Origin: Monarcha castaneiventris obscurior
Taxonomy: Eukaryota > Chordata > Aves > Passeriformes > Monarchidae
Direction: 5' to 3'
Length of the DNA: 64,000 bases
Assembly (NCBI GenBank): GCA_026261815.1
Contig: JAMPIT010000379.1
Coordinates: forward strand, 22,353,001 to 22,417,000
Shown: positions 36,201-49,300 of the stretch, one piece after another
Layout of the letters: every line of letters starts with the position of its first letter
Position numbering within the stretch: the stretch's first letter is position 1
Position numbers and translations under genes: made by a program
The notes under the pieces: model-generated
What the model was told of the DNA's origin: nothing
The model's input: the letters and a program-made list of their open reading frames with translations, nothing else
Databases searched by the model: none

Positions 36201-39200
36201 AGGTTTTCGGGGAGTATGAAGAAATACTTGAAACTTTCTTTGGAGTTAAGCAGAGAAAATAAGTGACAGAAACATTTTGGGAGGGTGTGACTTTTTAGTG
36301 CTCATATTTCTGTTGCTATAAAAAATCACAGAAAGGATTTTTTTTTTCTTATGTTTAAATTGAAATTAAACAAATCATCTGTCTTGCTTTTCTCTCAGGG
36401 AAAATAAAATTCAGAAGAATATTAGCTTTCAAGTTCAAGGCAATGCCTCAGCACAGCTGTTAAATCTACCTCATCTTCCTGGACTGTATTGCAACGCAAA
36501 CTTCTAGTATGGAGGTAGTCAAGAAACAGGTACAATTGTGTCATGCAAAAAATGATATGAGAAGAAATAATAATATATTTTTCATCTGAGGGTTTATTTG
36601 GGTCAAGGTAGTGTGAGCAATTACATATTAACGAGATGGTAACACCCACCACTAGATGAAGCAGTTGTGCGGTGCACTCTCATGGGGTCCACAGTCAAAG
36701 ACTAAGGGATAGCTCCCCTTCTGAAAAATCTGAACCACATGTACTGTGTAACTGTTTGGCCTCAGAGGACAAACTGTATCTAATTAAAAGCAAAGCACAT
36801 ATGACGGGCATGAGAGGAACTCAGTACCATCTGATCTACTACTGATTAAATCCTTTTACTCTACACTGTTTGCCAATGAAAACATAGTCTTTTGGAAAAA
36901 AACCCCAAAAAACAGTATTCCTGACAAATCTAAAGCCCTGTTGAAGATACTGAGTCATACATCCTGGTAAGGTTATACTTCTTAATGGGCTACTACATGA
37001 CTAACAGGAATTTTACTAGGCAGATAGTACAGACTATTAATTAGTCCAAGTTGCTTGTAAGTTCCAATAAGATGTATGTCAATTATATTTATACTTTTGT
37101 AAATAAAGCCCTAAAAATATAGTTATGATTCTTTTAGAACTTTTTACACATAAAATTTCGATATATATATACAGATATACGGATATGCGTGTAGGTGCTA
37201 TATAATAAGTATTGTGATGACTGGGCTGCCACCTTTCAAATTGTGTAATTAAGTCCAAGACAACTTTTTAAAAAGTGATTTTAACTTCTGGATTTTAAAC
37301 TGAACTATTCTGGTACAATTATTACCCAGGTGACTATATTCTTGTCTAAATTGCTCTGCAGCTGGATGGAATATACTACTCACTTTCCACACTGTAAGGA
37401 ACAGACTGTGCTTCCCATTTTAAACCTGTGAAATGTGTTAGCTAAAAACCTTTCCTAGCTTAGAAGCAGATTGAAAGGCTGAGGTAACATTTGGAGAACA
37501 TTTCTACATCTGTCAGTGAAAATATTCAATTATCAAAAACAGACAAGCTACAACTTTTTAGCATCCCAGCATGCCCCTGCTTTTACCCTTCATGACATCC
37601 TACAATTTGGTTTTGTTTCATAAAACATCCATGCTGTACATTTCCAGTTAGCTTGTTCTATTATGATACTTTGAAATCCCCACTGAGTTTTTGCTGCTTT
37701 TCTCCTTCCTTTTCAACATATAAACTGAATTACCTGAATTAAAGCAGCCTTCCTTCTCTGATTAGTTAAAAATTGGCAAATTCCATCAAGTTGTTCTTCC
37801 TAACATAATATAAAAAATAGGGGGAAAGGAGTCTGCTCTCTGCAGATTTAGCTACTTCTGAACTACTGTTCCTAGTCTTTTATAGCTGTTGAGTGGTTTT
37901 CCCTCTCAGATCATGAAGTGTCTACTTCCTCAGGATCCTCTGCTGAACTTTCCTAGGCAGCAGTTGACAGCTCAGACACCCACAGCATGACATGACAAAA
38001 ACCAGCTACACAAGCAGACCACAAGAGCTCTGAAAAAAAGTCTGCTTTCAAATACAGTGAAATCAAGTCTCATTCTATAGCTGTTTCTTTGTCTCTGCTT
38101 TAATTGGTAGTATTTTCCCTCTGCCTCACAGATTTTTAATTAGATCTACCAGTTATGATTAAATAGCCAATGCTAAAATGCTTTAAAAGTTCCTCATGTG
38201 TTTACCACATATCAAGAATCAGATTTTTTTTCCTTTTGTGTTTAACAGCATACTCTATATAAATACACAATTCTAAGAGGGATATTAAATGGAACATATC
38301 CAGTTACATATGAAAGCAACTGCAGTCTAAACTAATGCCAAGGAGTAATTACAGCCTAATTTCCTTGGCTTTTTTGGCATGTCATAAATGTTTTTACAAT
38401 GGTTCTTAGCAGATGAAGAGTCAGAAAACAAATTTCTGCAAGTTGTTACTACAGCCCGTTAAGGCCTTCCTAAAACTGGTTCCATATTCTACCATCTGCA
38501 ATGTTCAGAAGACATTTGTCTGAGCTGTAAATGCTATTTGTCTGCTGGACAAACTTCTTGATCTAATACTTAAATTACATTTCAAAAAACACCCCTGTAT
38601 ATGATAGTAGTTAAAAGTGCTGTTCTTTGAGGAGTTAATTTTTCCAACATGAATACTAACACCATTCGAGATTATATATGGTCCATTAATTTGTTTCTTA
38701 AGGATCTAGCATTAAACAAAGCACCAGTGCAACCTCTATAAAATATTCTTCTGTGAAACAAAAACCTGTGTCACATAAAAAAAAGGACAGCGACTCTAAT
38801 TTGATGCTTATGAAGGACAAATTCCACATACTTAGCGCTTACTTTTCTAGATGCAGCTTGTTCAACAAAACAGGATTTTTTTAATCTGTGAGACTGAAAA
38901 GAACGTAAAGGAAAAGGATGTTGACAGCAGTCACACTGTTTGTTGAAGAAGAGCTAGAGGTAATTTTGTTGCCAAGGAACAAAGTGTGAATTGCACAGGA
39001 CACAGGAAGAAAGGGGAAGTATATGCTGCAAACTTCTTCACTAATGAATCTTCTCTGCAGACCTTAGACAATGGGGTTCCTTTTTATGATGAACTAGCCC
39101 TGGAGGTACTCTCAGGAGACATTAAGAAGAGAGTATTGTTGGATACCACATATTGCTACACACAATGGCAGAGAGGATTTTCATTAAAGGCAGACACTGT

Positions 39201-40445
39201 CCTACCACTTTGCATAACTTGCTCAGAAAAGGAAGACCTTTTTTTCACCATTTTCAGCCATTTTTCTGTGTTCCAGGGAACTTCTAACTAAACAGAAGGA
39301 GAAAAGATTGGAAAAGTGTGACAGCAAAATACTAATTGCATTGAGTATAACTACAGAAGCTAAGAAGCTATTCAAAGATAAAAACTTGGTACACATAAAT
39401 TTGGCACAGCAATTCTTCCATCCTGATAGTTCCTTACATCAGTTCAAGCATGAATCAAATAACAGCAGTATTTATCATTTGGTGACAACTGAAACCAATA
39501 ATTAAAACGTATTGATTTTAACAAACATTTTTGTTGCATAGTATATTGTGTCCCCAAACCCTACAGCTGGCAGAGACATTGTAAAGGCATCTAATTTAAA
39601 GAATTTTGGAAGAAATCCTCTTGGGACAATACATTTATATATCAGTAATATGTGTATATTTGACATAAAAGAATTATCATTTCCTTAAAATCCAATCATT
39701 CCTACCAAAAGTTGATCTAAAAATTATAATTCTATTTGGTGACCATTGGAGAATCTTTAGTAAGTTTATTGCTTTACTTTTGTGTTTAATATTTATGTAA
39801 GATCAAGAACAGTTCCCCTGTTTTTCATTTTTATAACCCTACAATTTTTATCAAGTGTTTCTAGGATTGTTACTTTGTCAAAGTGAAGTCAAAACAATAA
39901 AAAGGGATGGATAAGTGTAAATTGCATTTTCTCTTTAAGTTTACAGCTATTCAATTTTACTCTGGGTATATCCATTTGAGAATGCCAGATAGTCTTAAAA
40001 CCACAGACAAAGCTCATTAATTTGACTGAACACAGAAATTGTTTCTAATATTCTGATGCTCTTAAGCATACCTAATAGCTCAACAGCCAAGAGAAGACAA
40101 TCTTGAAATTAATAGTTTGCCATCTACTATGAAAATCCACAGTGTATCTCAATGTTACATTTCATGCTTCAGTTTTACACTTAAATTAGAATTTAATTAT
40201 TCAAAAGTGCTCAAATTCTTCAACTCTGTGGCTAAGTTCCCAAGCAACTTCAAGGATTATTTAAACAAATTGAGCTCCTGATTTTGAGACTTTCCCATGA
40301 GGAAAAAGTGGCTATTTTCAATTTGAAATTGGTACATGGCATACATTCCGTTCAGGAGGCAGTAAAATGTGCCACTACACAATAATTACAGACCTCTGGT
40401 TAAAGAGAAAGAAAGAAAAGGATTTAATTTGATTAGCCTCCAACT

Positions 40446-40714
40446 TTATTCATTTAACTCATCTGGGAACTAGCCAGCAATAATTCTTCCAATGAAGGTC
40501 ATAATTCTTCTTTAATTGTTTCCACCTGGTACAGTACCATCATCAATCCCTTGTTCTCTACCTTTCTGTACTTGGCTTTCAACTCATCACTCATGCCTTC
40601 CCAGTCTTCCCTTGTACTACCATTAAGGGGCAAAGGAAAAGAGATTTGGGTTATTTTTGTTGTGACAGACCACAGAACCTCCAGCTTGGTTTCTTCCACT
40701 GCTGGATGCTTTCC
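40446..40714 (-). other. Coding-like stretch with downstream AATAAA in intron 6
   Basis: On the MMP16 strand an open frame of about 72 codons begins after a TAG at 40717-40715 and ends with a stop at 40501-40499. It encodes a charged, non-repetitive peptide containing REDWEGMSDELKAKYRKVE. About 45 bases further on, near 40450, is an AATAAA hexamer. This resembles the tail of a processed retrocopy, but there is no poly(A) tract after the hexamer and I do not recognise the protein. It may be chance. Confidence 0.2.
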
Positions 40715-43010
40715 CTATGTTCAGTCCCTATTTCTGTTTGCACCTCCTAAGAATTAATTCCTGCCCTTTTTCTGCTACATGCAGACATGTAGCTGAGCTT
40801 TTCCTTACAACCTGTCCCACGCCCCAAGATTCTGCAAAGTTGACTTTTATAACTCTTCCCCTTTTCTGCTCCTTTTATGGTTCTCCTCATACATCACCCC
40901 CTGCTACCCCCAAAAAATCTCAAACAGTTAATAAAAATCCTTTAGCAGACAAAAATCTTCATTAACAAATTAGTGTACAAACAAGAGAGTTAAAGCTCAC
41001 TAAGTCAAGCATTCAAAGACACTCATTCTACAAAGTCAAATCTCTACACTTAGGCAAAATCCATTGCTTCACACGCTAACCCAAGGCACGCCTTGTTATG
41101 TTTCCAGGCATCCTGAGGAGAAAAGGGAAACGGTGTGACCCTAAAGAAATTAACCTCAACAAAGGTGACCTCTTACTTCCTTCCTAACACACTGCTTTTA
41201 TGATTGCAGCGACTTCATTTGAAGAGTCAGGGTCTATACATGAAATCTGTAAATGTTCTGTTACTGGTCATTTTTCTCTGAGACTTTTATCATATTTCCT
41301 CATTGGAACAATCATGAAAGGAATTTTAATTTTGGGACATAATAAATGCAGTCTTCACACTAGCAAGCATACACACTTTACAATAAATATGTGGTGGTAA
41401 GGCAGTAAGCAGCAAACACTTTTGAAGAAAACTTAATTTGTTTTCAATCAGAACAGATAAGAGTGATTATTAATGGTGGTGAATATATTTATTCAGGAAC
41501 ACAGACTTGCCTAGACAGGAAATTTTATATTAGTGGAACAACATTTCTAAGTTTATTGATTTATGTCTAAACTAAATGAGAATATGTTCTATTGCTCTTG
41601 AGGTAGATGACATGAGATTGAAGTAGGTATTTTAATATCCTGTTCAACGTCAAGTTAGAAAATTAGGTTCTTCCTCAACCTTTGAGTTTTAGCCATAAAA
41701 GAGTGATGGTTCAGGACCTCCCAGTGTTTGACCGTATACCATCTATTCAAATGGAATGGGATGACAGCCCCAGGCTGCAAAAATCCTTAGCTGTTTTTGG
41801 GAAAAATATTTCCTTTCCATTGGATTGTGAAGGTAGCTCAATAATTTTGAATGAATTCATGTAAAGCTATTTGTACATATTTTTTTAGATATGCTAAAGA
41901 AAGTGAAAGCCTGGGTAGCATTGCTAATAAGATTTATCTGGTAAGATGGGTTATATAAAAAGAAAACACATAAGGGAGAAATGAGTCCTATCAGAAACGA
42001 CAAAAAAAATTGAACTGGGATCTTCATGTTTTGGGACAAATTCATTGCCTTTCCCTTGCACTTACATTATTGCTGAAGAGAAAACGCTTATCTATTCACA
42101 TGAAAGGCCCTTCTTCTCCACCTATAATACTGAAGATAAAAAGGATCCTATCATACATTTACAAAACAAAGATCTCACATTTCCTATTGCTTAAGCAAAT
42201 TTGACACACTCTCACTTCAAAAAACCAGATAATCTTGTTGCTTGTTTCTGAAATTTTTGCACAACTTTGCATTTCAGCAAATTGGTTTAAGAGACTGAGC
42301 AATAATGATTCCGTAATTTTTCTTCAACATTCAATGCCTTCTGAAAACTATACTGCTGACCATCCTCCTAAAGATACCTCTGATGTCCATGAGTCTTAGC
42401 AAAGTGCTTCTATTAAAAGACTGCCTTTCAGTTTGTTTATTTCAATTTGTTGTATATACAGCACATTTTCAGCTCAGAGCAAGATGAATGGAAATAAACA
42501 ATGACGCATTTGCAGTAAGAATTCTGTGGCAAAGACCTCTAGTGAGACATTGTGGTTTCAATGCAACCACAACAAAATGACAAACTTCCTTTGTAAATGA
42601 CAGATCTAATTGTAAAGTTAAAATTATAGTTCCTTAGAAAATAATGAACAAGTGCTGAAGATACAGCATCTACTGTGTGTTGGCGTGTGGCTATATTCCC
42701 AACAAAAGCATCCCTATTATTCATTGATTTACACGTTTTATCTTTCCATAATGTGCAGCATTTATTTACCCTTACATTTTGAGGCATTACAGTTTCTGCT
42801 GACATGGGTATTTTCCTAAAATAGAACATTGCAGCAGTCCCCTGTTAGATGTTTAAGCCATGTGTATGTTTATTTTAAAATTTTTTTCTTGAACTTTCTA
42901 GCTGTGAGCAGGCTGGGAATGTAGAGTCATGATGAATGAGAGTTTGCTTTACAAAAAAAAAAAGAAATGTAGACATTTGATGTAACACTGAAAAATTCAC
43001 AGCCTCCTAC

Positions 43011-43228
43011 CTTGAAAACAAACATTTCCCGGCGAAGAATAGCCAGAGTGTTGAAGTTCCCATCACAGATGTTAGGCTTGGCTCCGGGATAGGAAGGTTT
43101 GTCACCAGTGGGTGGCCGGGGAGGTTTAGGTTGCCTGTCATTCTTTCGCGGGTCTGCTGGAGGGACTGAACGATGTGGGGGCACTGTTGGAAGAGGTCTT
43201 GTTGGTGGTGGTATCCTGTCTGGTGGAC
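43011..43228 (-). CDS. MMP16: MMP16 exon 6 (hinge and start of hemopexin domain)
   Basis: This exon encodes the proline-rich hinge between the catalytic and hemopexin domains, then the first strand of the hemopexin propeller. About the first 50 residues are Pro/Arg/Lys-rich, with [15 protein letters not shown] and later PKPPRPPTG. The rest reads [20 protein letters not shown]. The Cys in NICDG is the family's N-terminal hemopexin cysteine, which pairs with the Cys in FMGC of the last exon. On the minus strand the acceptor is TTTTTAAAG before GTCCACC and the donor is TTCAAG before GTAGGAGG. The 218-nt exon enters in phase 1, completing a Gly codon with exon 5, and leaves in phase 0. The hinge wording separates MMP16 from MMP14 and MMP24. 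From memory of the human protein, the hinge here looks two residues longer (RQPKPP and TGDKPSYP). Confidence 0.96.
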
Positions 43229-46142
43229 CTTTAAAAATACAGCAGCAGGATGTAATATACAAACCCACTAAAGGAAACATACACAACAAAAACCAGCTGT
43301 AAGCTGTACAAACCCAACAGTAAACCGGGAATGAAAAAGTGACCTACCATACCTTTGTCATGTAATGAAATCATTGAATCATAGAATCACAGAATATGCT
43401 GAGCTGGAAGGGACCCTTTAGAATCACTGAGTCCAGCTCTTGGCCCTGCCCAGGATATCCCAAGAGTCACACCATGTGACTGAGAGCACTGTCCAAACAC
43501 TTCTTGAACTCAGTCAGGCTGGTGCTGTGACCAACCAGCCTGTTCCAGTTACCAACCAGACACTGGTTATAAAGAGTATAAAGAATGACTACCAAAAGCA
43601 AGGAAAATAACTACTTTTCATTATCCAGAATCTTCCTTACTGGAACAACAGTCCAATAAAACTTCAAAGGATGCTTAGGCCACCATCATTTCAGAAGAGA
43701 AGTAGTTCAAAGCACATTATTTAGCAACTTAGTAAGACCTCTTATAACAGAATCATTGTTTCTTGTACAAATAAATGAAAAAAATCTTGCTCCTTATAAG
43801 ATCATCAGTTAATAGATTTTCAACCTATATCTTTAATCTGTACTCATCAATTCACACATGCATATATGTAGCGTACCTGCTATTTCCTACCAACCAAATT
43901 TTTACATCAAGTAATGTCACGTTCATTAGAGACAGGACATTCCCACCTTTTTCCAATGTCCCTTGGTATGTACAGGAGCTCCTAAAACTGGACCTCAAAT
44001 CCTAGGCATGTATATAATACACACACCACACCACCCCCCTTCCATAATTCACATATTTTCTTCAAGTGAAAAACTGAAACTCCTTAGAGCAGTGTTAAAA
44101 CATTTTTTTTCTTTCAAATATATTATCTGTCATAATATACAGAGTTTGATGAAAGGACTATTCCACTCATCTCTACCTGAAATTCATCAGGCCATCCTAG
44201 ACAGATACTGATCATAACCCTAATCGCACACTGAATGACTTGAAATGAGTGTACTGAAAATGCCTTCCCCTCTCTACACATATTAGTAACATTTATTTTT
44301 CATGGAGAAAAAGATAAGGAAATTCACTTGTATCAATAAGATTTCTGGAAACATGATGAATGTTTTAATTTTTTCTCATTCTATTTAGGCCTCTCTTCAA
44401 ATCACTTCAATAGATAAAACACTTTGACTTTAAAAAATAAATACTGTTTGCATGACCAGCTTCAGAAACACTTTTGAATAGCAAGAAAACTCTAAAACTG
44501 CGCAAATGGCATTTGAATTTCTGAGAATTTTACAAAAAACACATACTTTACAAAGAACAAGATGGATTATGTTAGGAAATCTTAAACTTGCCAAATGGTT
44601 GTCATGCAATTTAATAAGGCATTTATTTCATTCACAATTTTAAGACTTGTGACACATTTATAATTTACAGTTAATACAGTATTTCAAGGAATACTGCAGA
44701 CCAAAGTAATTATTTTAATAGGTGTGACATTTTTATTGAGGCATATGATTCCAAATCACATCTTGATTTTTAAGGGAGCAAAGGAATCAGTTTGCAGTAG
44801 CTTATGTTGGAAAGTTTTTAACCCCAAATCAAAGTTTTTTATGCCATTTGGTGGTGATGTCAGATATTACTTCCCAGGGGTAACACATTTCTCCTAATGT
44901 ATAGCCCACAGCTGTTGGAGCTTAGCAGCTAGTTTTCAGCACACTATTCTTGTCTAGCCCTTAAGTCTAGACTACCAACTCATGAGGTCATGAGAAACAA
45001 CCTCCCTTCCAGCTAATCACACAGGAAAAAAACCCAACCAAATAAAACTCGATCAACCAATCATTTTGAAATTGCTATTTATGCTTTATGAAAATATCTA
45101 TTTGTTCTTGTTAATATGATACTTTAAAATTCTTGTTACTATTACACCACGGAGGCCGCAGATGTCTAGTTAGCTGTAGTAATTCTACATGATTGTAATT
45201 GTCCTTTCTGGTAGTAAAGATAAAGAAGGAAGGGCCCTCACAATATTCAACATAAACATGACAAATTTTACACAGGAAAAATTGGGAATACAAAATTTAA
45301 TCCAATGCAAATTTAATTAAGGAATATTAAGCAAGGCAATTTCAAATTATATGCACTGGATACAAAATGTTAACACAGAGATATGACAGATTTTTCAATT
45401 CTAAAAATAAAATATATTTTTAAAGGAAAAAAAGACTATTTAAAACCAAAAACAAAAACAAAACTATGTCTTTGGAAATTTAAGGGATAGTAATATAGGA
45501 GTTAGTGTTATATTCAACCCATAATCACAATTATGTTATTGTTGTCACTTTTTAAAAAAAATTCAAGTGCCTTGTTAAATGCAGAATATATTTGTACCAT
45601 ATGTATTTTGTATCAGGCCATAAAAAACCTAAATGAACATATTTTTAAGAAGCAGGCCTGTCTTTACCCTCTGTAGGGGCTGGTGATAACATTATTTTAA
45701 GATCAATTTGTTATATTTACCATAAGAAAGGGTGTCTTTGGGACTTCAGATTTTGAGGGAAATTTTCTGTATTATAACTGATAAAATGAGAAGCAATCAA
45801 TTCATCCAGTTACATGAGTTTGGACACCCATGTAAATAATCCCATTGTAGCTAAAGGCCTGCATTTCTTAATATTTTCATAGTTTGGATTCCTTTTGCAT
45901 ATGGATTTTTAAAACATTTAGAATTACTATTCCAGACAAGTGTGAATTTGAATACAAGTTGTGAACAAGGAAAAACAAATTAAGAGCGTCCTCAAAATCT
46001 TTGGATGTTTTACTCACATAGAGACTCTGGCGTAACAACTGGTGAAGCCCACACTAATGAACTCTTTTGGAGAGGTGATGTGGACGGGAGGACTTCAAAG
46101 CTATTCTAAACTGAAAAGCTTGGATTGGAGAACATGACATAC
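43229..46142 (-). other. MMP16: MMP16 intron 5 (2.9 kb)
   Basis: This intron lies between exons 5 and 6, with donor GTATGT and acceptor TTAAAG. It holds one CR1 3' fragment at 43373-43562 and otherwise AT-rich unique sequence with no recognised feature. Confidence 0.85.
43373..43562 (-). mobile_element. CR1 LINE 3' end fragment
   Basis: GAATCATAGAATCACAGAAT, then ATGCTGAGCTGGAAGGGACC, GAGTCACACCATGTGACTGA and CCAAACACTTCTTGAACTCA, is a well-preserved antisense CR1 tail. It lies about 145 bp inside intron 5 from the exon 6 acceptor, so it was inserted close to an exon. Confidence 0.9.
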
Positions 46143-46304
46143 CGTATATCTTCTGGATGCCCTGTAAATCATCATTAGGTAGTTTGAAGTTGTCAGTTTC
46201 CATATATTGGTAAAATGGAGCCATGATTGCAGTGGGATCATTAGAGTGCTCCAAGCCCAGAGCGTGTCCAAGCTCATGCACTGCAACTAGAAAGAGATCG
46301 TTTC
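46143..46304 (-). CDS. MMP16: MMP16 exon 5 (catalytic zinc-site exon)
   Basis: This exon encodes the C-terminal part of the metalloproteinase catalytic domain. The translation contains [11 protein letters not shown], the metzincin HExxHxxGxxH signature: three zinc-binding histidines and the general-base glutamate. It is followed by the Met-turn (AIMAPFYQY) and the domain end LQGIQKIYG. The family cleaves extracellular matrix and pericellular substrates, including activation of pro-MMP2. On the minus strand the acceptor reads TCTTCACAG before GAAACGATC and the donor reads TACG before GTATGTC. The length is 162 nt, entering and leaving in phase 1, so a codon begun in the unseen upstream exon is completed by GA. 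All zinc ligands and the catalytic Glu are intact, so nothing suggests a pseudogene. The number 5 follows the usual 10-exon membrane-type MMP gene (family knowledge). MMP14, MMP15 and MMP24 share the motif; the downstream hinge and tail identify MMP16. Confidence 0.96.
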
Positions 46305-49300
46305 CTGTGAAGAGAAGAAACGGAAAAAAGACCTTTGAATCCACAAACATACTAACAAAAATAACACACATGGAGGTCTCTGCAATTGCAAGATGTTTTT
46401 ATTGCATTTGAATTTCACAAGGCAATGTGTAGTAATTAATGGATCATCAAGGATACTAAGGATAACGTGGCGGAAAAGGCAGTTTTCTCTTTTTTTTTTT
46501 TTTCCCCAACAGGGAAACCATTATGCTGTAATGTATGGTACTGTTACAGTCATCATAAACATAAACCTTTTTAATTGATACACATGGTAAGTATAGGGTT
46601 CAACTGTCAGTTCATGTCCAGGCTTTTGTGCAATTTATGACTTGAAGTTGATGCTGTCATGAACCCAACTAAAAATGCTTTCATCACGACATAGCTCCAA
46701 AAGGAAAATGTCCTGGCTTTGTTTGGTAAACTTCACAAACTGAAGACTACCTATTTAGAACAAACCCCATGGGGCACCTATTCATTTAAACACTTGTAAT
46801 CAGACCCCTGCTGATTATATGTAGGTGTTGTCCATTTCTGAATCACCGTAACTGAAATCCTAATAAGGAAAATAGACGTCCTAAAATATTTCACTGTGCA
46901 ATTCCCTGCAATAAGTGTAGCTGCTTAACTAAGTACATGAGCTTTTTTTATTTTTGTAGGACTAAAGAAAAACATAAAAACATGCACTCATATTGTAGAC
47001 CAGTTTAATGTTTTTGTTATTCTCTTCCGAAAACATCTTTAAATTTTTTATTACAGAGTATTAGACACAACTGGAAGATTTGGCAGTAGAATTATTGCAT
47101 TCTTCTGAAGCAAACATAAATCAAAGCCAATGGGATCTTTTCTAAAAAAAGTTTCAGAGCTGGACCTCTATGGTATTAATTTTGTCTCTTCTTACTAATC
47201 TAATACATCATTCTGCATATCTTTCTATGAGTCTTTCATACAGATTCTGTCATACTTAACCTGTCACAAAATGAAACTTTGGAAAAATATTTTACATCAG
47301 GAAAAAGATTCCAGTCATCTGAGAAAGGTCACATCCAGAATATCACTCATTTCACCACCTAGGGATGGGAAGAACCATCCTCCAGAAGTGTGATCCTGTC
47401 CCACTGACAAGAGAAGTACTCTAGATCAGAAGCTTATGCCAACCATCTAATTTTTAATCGCTGGACTCATGTGAAACTGTTGTCACCTATAGTAAGTAGT
47501 TTCTTGTTGAAAGAGAAGTATAAATAATGAAAGGCCTATGCTGTGGCCTAACAGTTGTATATGGGTTGTTAATATGAGAAAAAATGCTCAGTTTTAACTC
47601 TTATCCTACAATCAGTAGATTCTTTGGGGATAGACAGTTATTTTCCACTGCTGGAACTTGATCTGGAAGTACTTTTAAAATGTCAGTAGCAATAATATGA
47701 AGTTGCATCAGCAACAAAATTACACGTATATACATTACAGAACTTTGAGGACATAGTTGACAGTATTTCAATTTCTCAAGTATTTTTTCTTGTTGACACA
47801 ATAAAATAAATTTTATCCAAAGTACATATGAAAGAGGAAACACTTGGCAGTAGATGCCTTCATGATGTATGAAGCCATGCTGATGTTTGTGAAATAAATG
47901 TTTGAATGAAACCATGAAAACAGACACAAGTAAAACTATATTCTTAGTTCACAGTCTTCTCATAACTTCTGATTCTTAATTTGAAAATATGAAAACTAAA
48001 TGTTCTTGATCTTCTATTCACTATAACTGTGCAGAAAAATCACATCTTTCAAAAATTAATGTGACATAATGTACTTTTAGAAATGAAAAGTTTATCCTAT
48101 CATCTATAATTATGTGGTTTCCAGATGAAATGTTTTATGACAATATTTTTCTTAGATGCAGTTCTTTTTATAGTAAAGCAGATTGTCAATGTGCTGTTTC
48201 AATAGGTTTGATAAGCCTGACTGTCCGGGTGACAAATGCTCTTGATATCTGAATCTGGCCTTCTATATTCAGAAAAAGCTGATCTTGACATCATCTCATA
48301 TGAATAATCCACAGCTTCTGTAGCTAACCTCAGCATAGGAAGTGATGCACAGAAGGAACTCTGTAAAGGTTTTCATTCTGCACTTATAATGGAATAATTA
48401 ATGTAATTTTAAATAATCATAGGTTTAAGATGGAAAGACTAAAAAGAAGAGCATGTTACTGTACTACAGCTTTCAAACTAGCATGACAAGTTTCACATTA
48501 TTTTTCAATTCTTTTCTGAGTTTTGTGGAAGTTCTAAACCAGGTTTATTAGAATTCAAAATTTCTTTTCTGAGTATTAACTCAAATATTTAAGAAGTAAC
48601 CTTCTTTTGCTTTTCAGACCTTCTGAAAGCAAATTTCCCTCCTATACCCATGCTTCCTACCCATGCTTCATAATTAAGAATATTAACTAGTCTAAGTCTT
48701 ATTTTAAGAACTGCACTAACAAGGTGGCCACATTATTTACTGAACAATTTTCAAATAGTTTTGAATTAATAGTATTTATTCTACCACTATCATTAGGCTT
48801 GTTTGTTTCAGTAGGTCAAAGAGTGTTCTGCATGTTTTACCTCTACTGTTTGAGGCAGGAGGTCTGGGAAGTTAACTTGTTATAATTTCTAAAATTCCAA
48901 TAAACCACTGTTAATCAACAGTCTTGGAAGAGTCTACTGCTTCTATTTGTGCCAGTTATGCAATACATGAAGAATCAATACATCTTTGGTTATCAGTCCT
49001 TATTGAGTCCCCTTACAGATTTTCTGGAATTTCTACATTTTATTCCATGTTGATCTGAAAGATGTGAAATAAATAGCAACAGGGAAATAAATAAAAACGA
49101 CTTTAGCTACTGGCATATCTTCCTTCCAGAATCCCAGATAATGAGCATGTGGTAGAGGACTTTTAAAGTAGTACTTCTAAGTGACAGTGGGACCATGTCA
49201 GACAACAGATGTTATGCAGGGGATGGCTGTTTCTCCTTTCATCTTTTGGATAGGGGAGTTTATGTAAAGAGGAAAAAAAAAAAGAAAGAAAAAAATCCCA

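Larger units (their letters stand above)
20233..43010 (-). other. MMP16: MMP16 intron 6 (22.8 kb)
   Basis: This is the largest complete intron in the window, with donor GTAGGA and acceptor TTCCAG. It contains CR1 fragments at about 27131, 31362, 32226 and 36158, a 90-bp tandem duplication at 31729-31908, TA microsatellites and a T25 run. Long AT-rich unique stretches (for example 20233-23880, 24060-27130, 36220-40440, 41000-43010) contain nothing I can recognise. A somewhat GC-richer block at 35690-36160 is of unknown origin. Confidence 0.85.

Noticed and set aside
38986..39291. 101-codon plus-strand frame in intron 6
   Set aside because: Translation is not low complexity but has no domain I recognise, no supporting signals and lies antisense in an intron; too weak to call.
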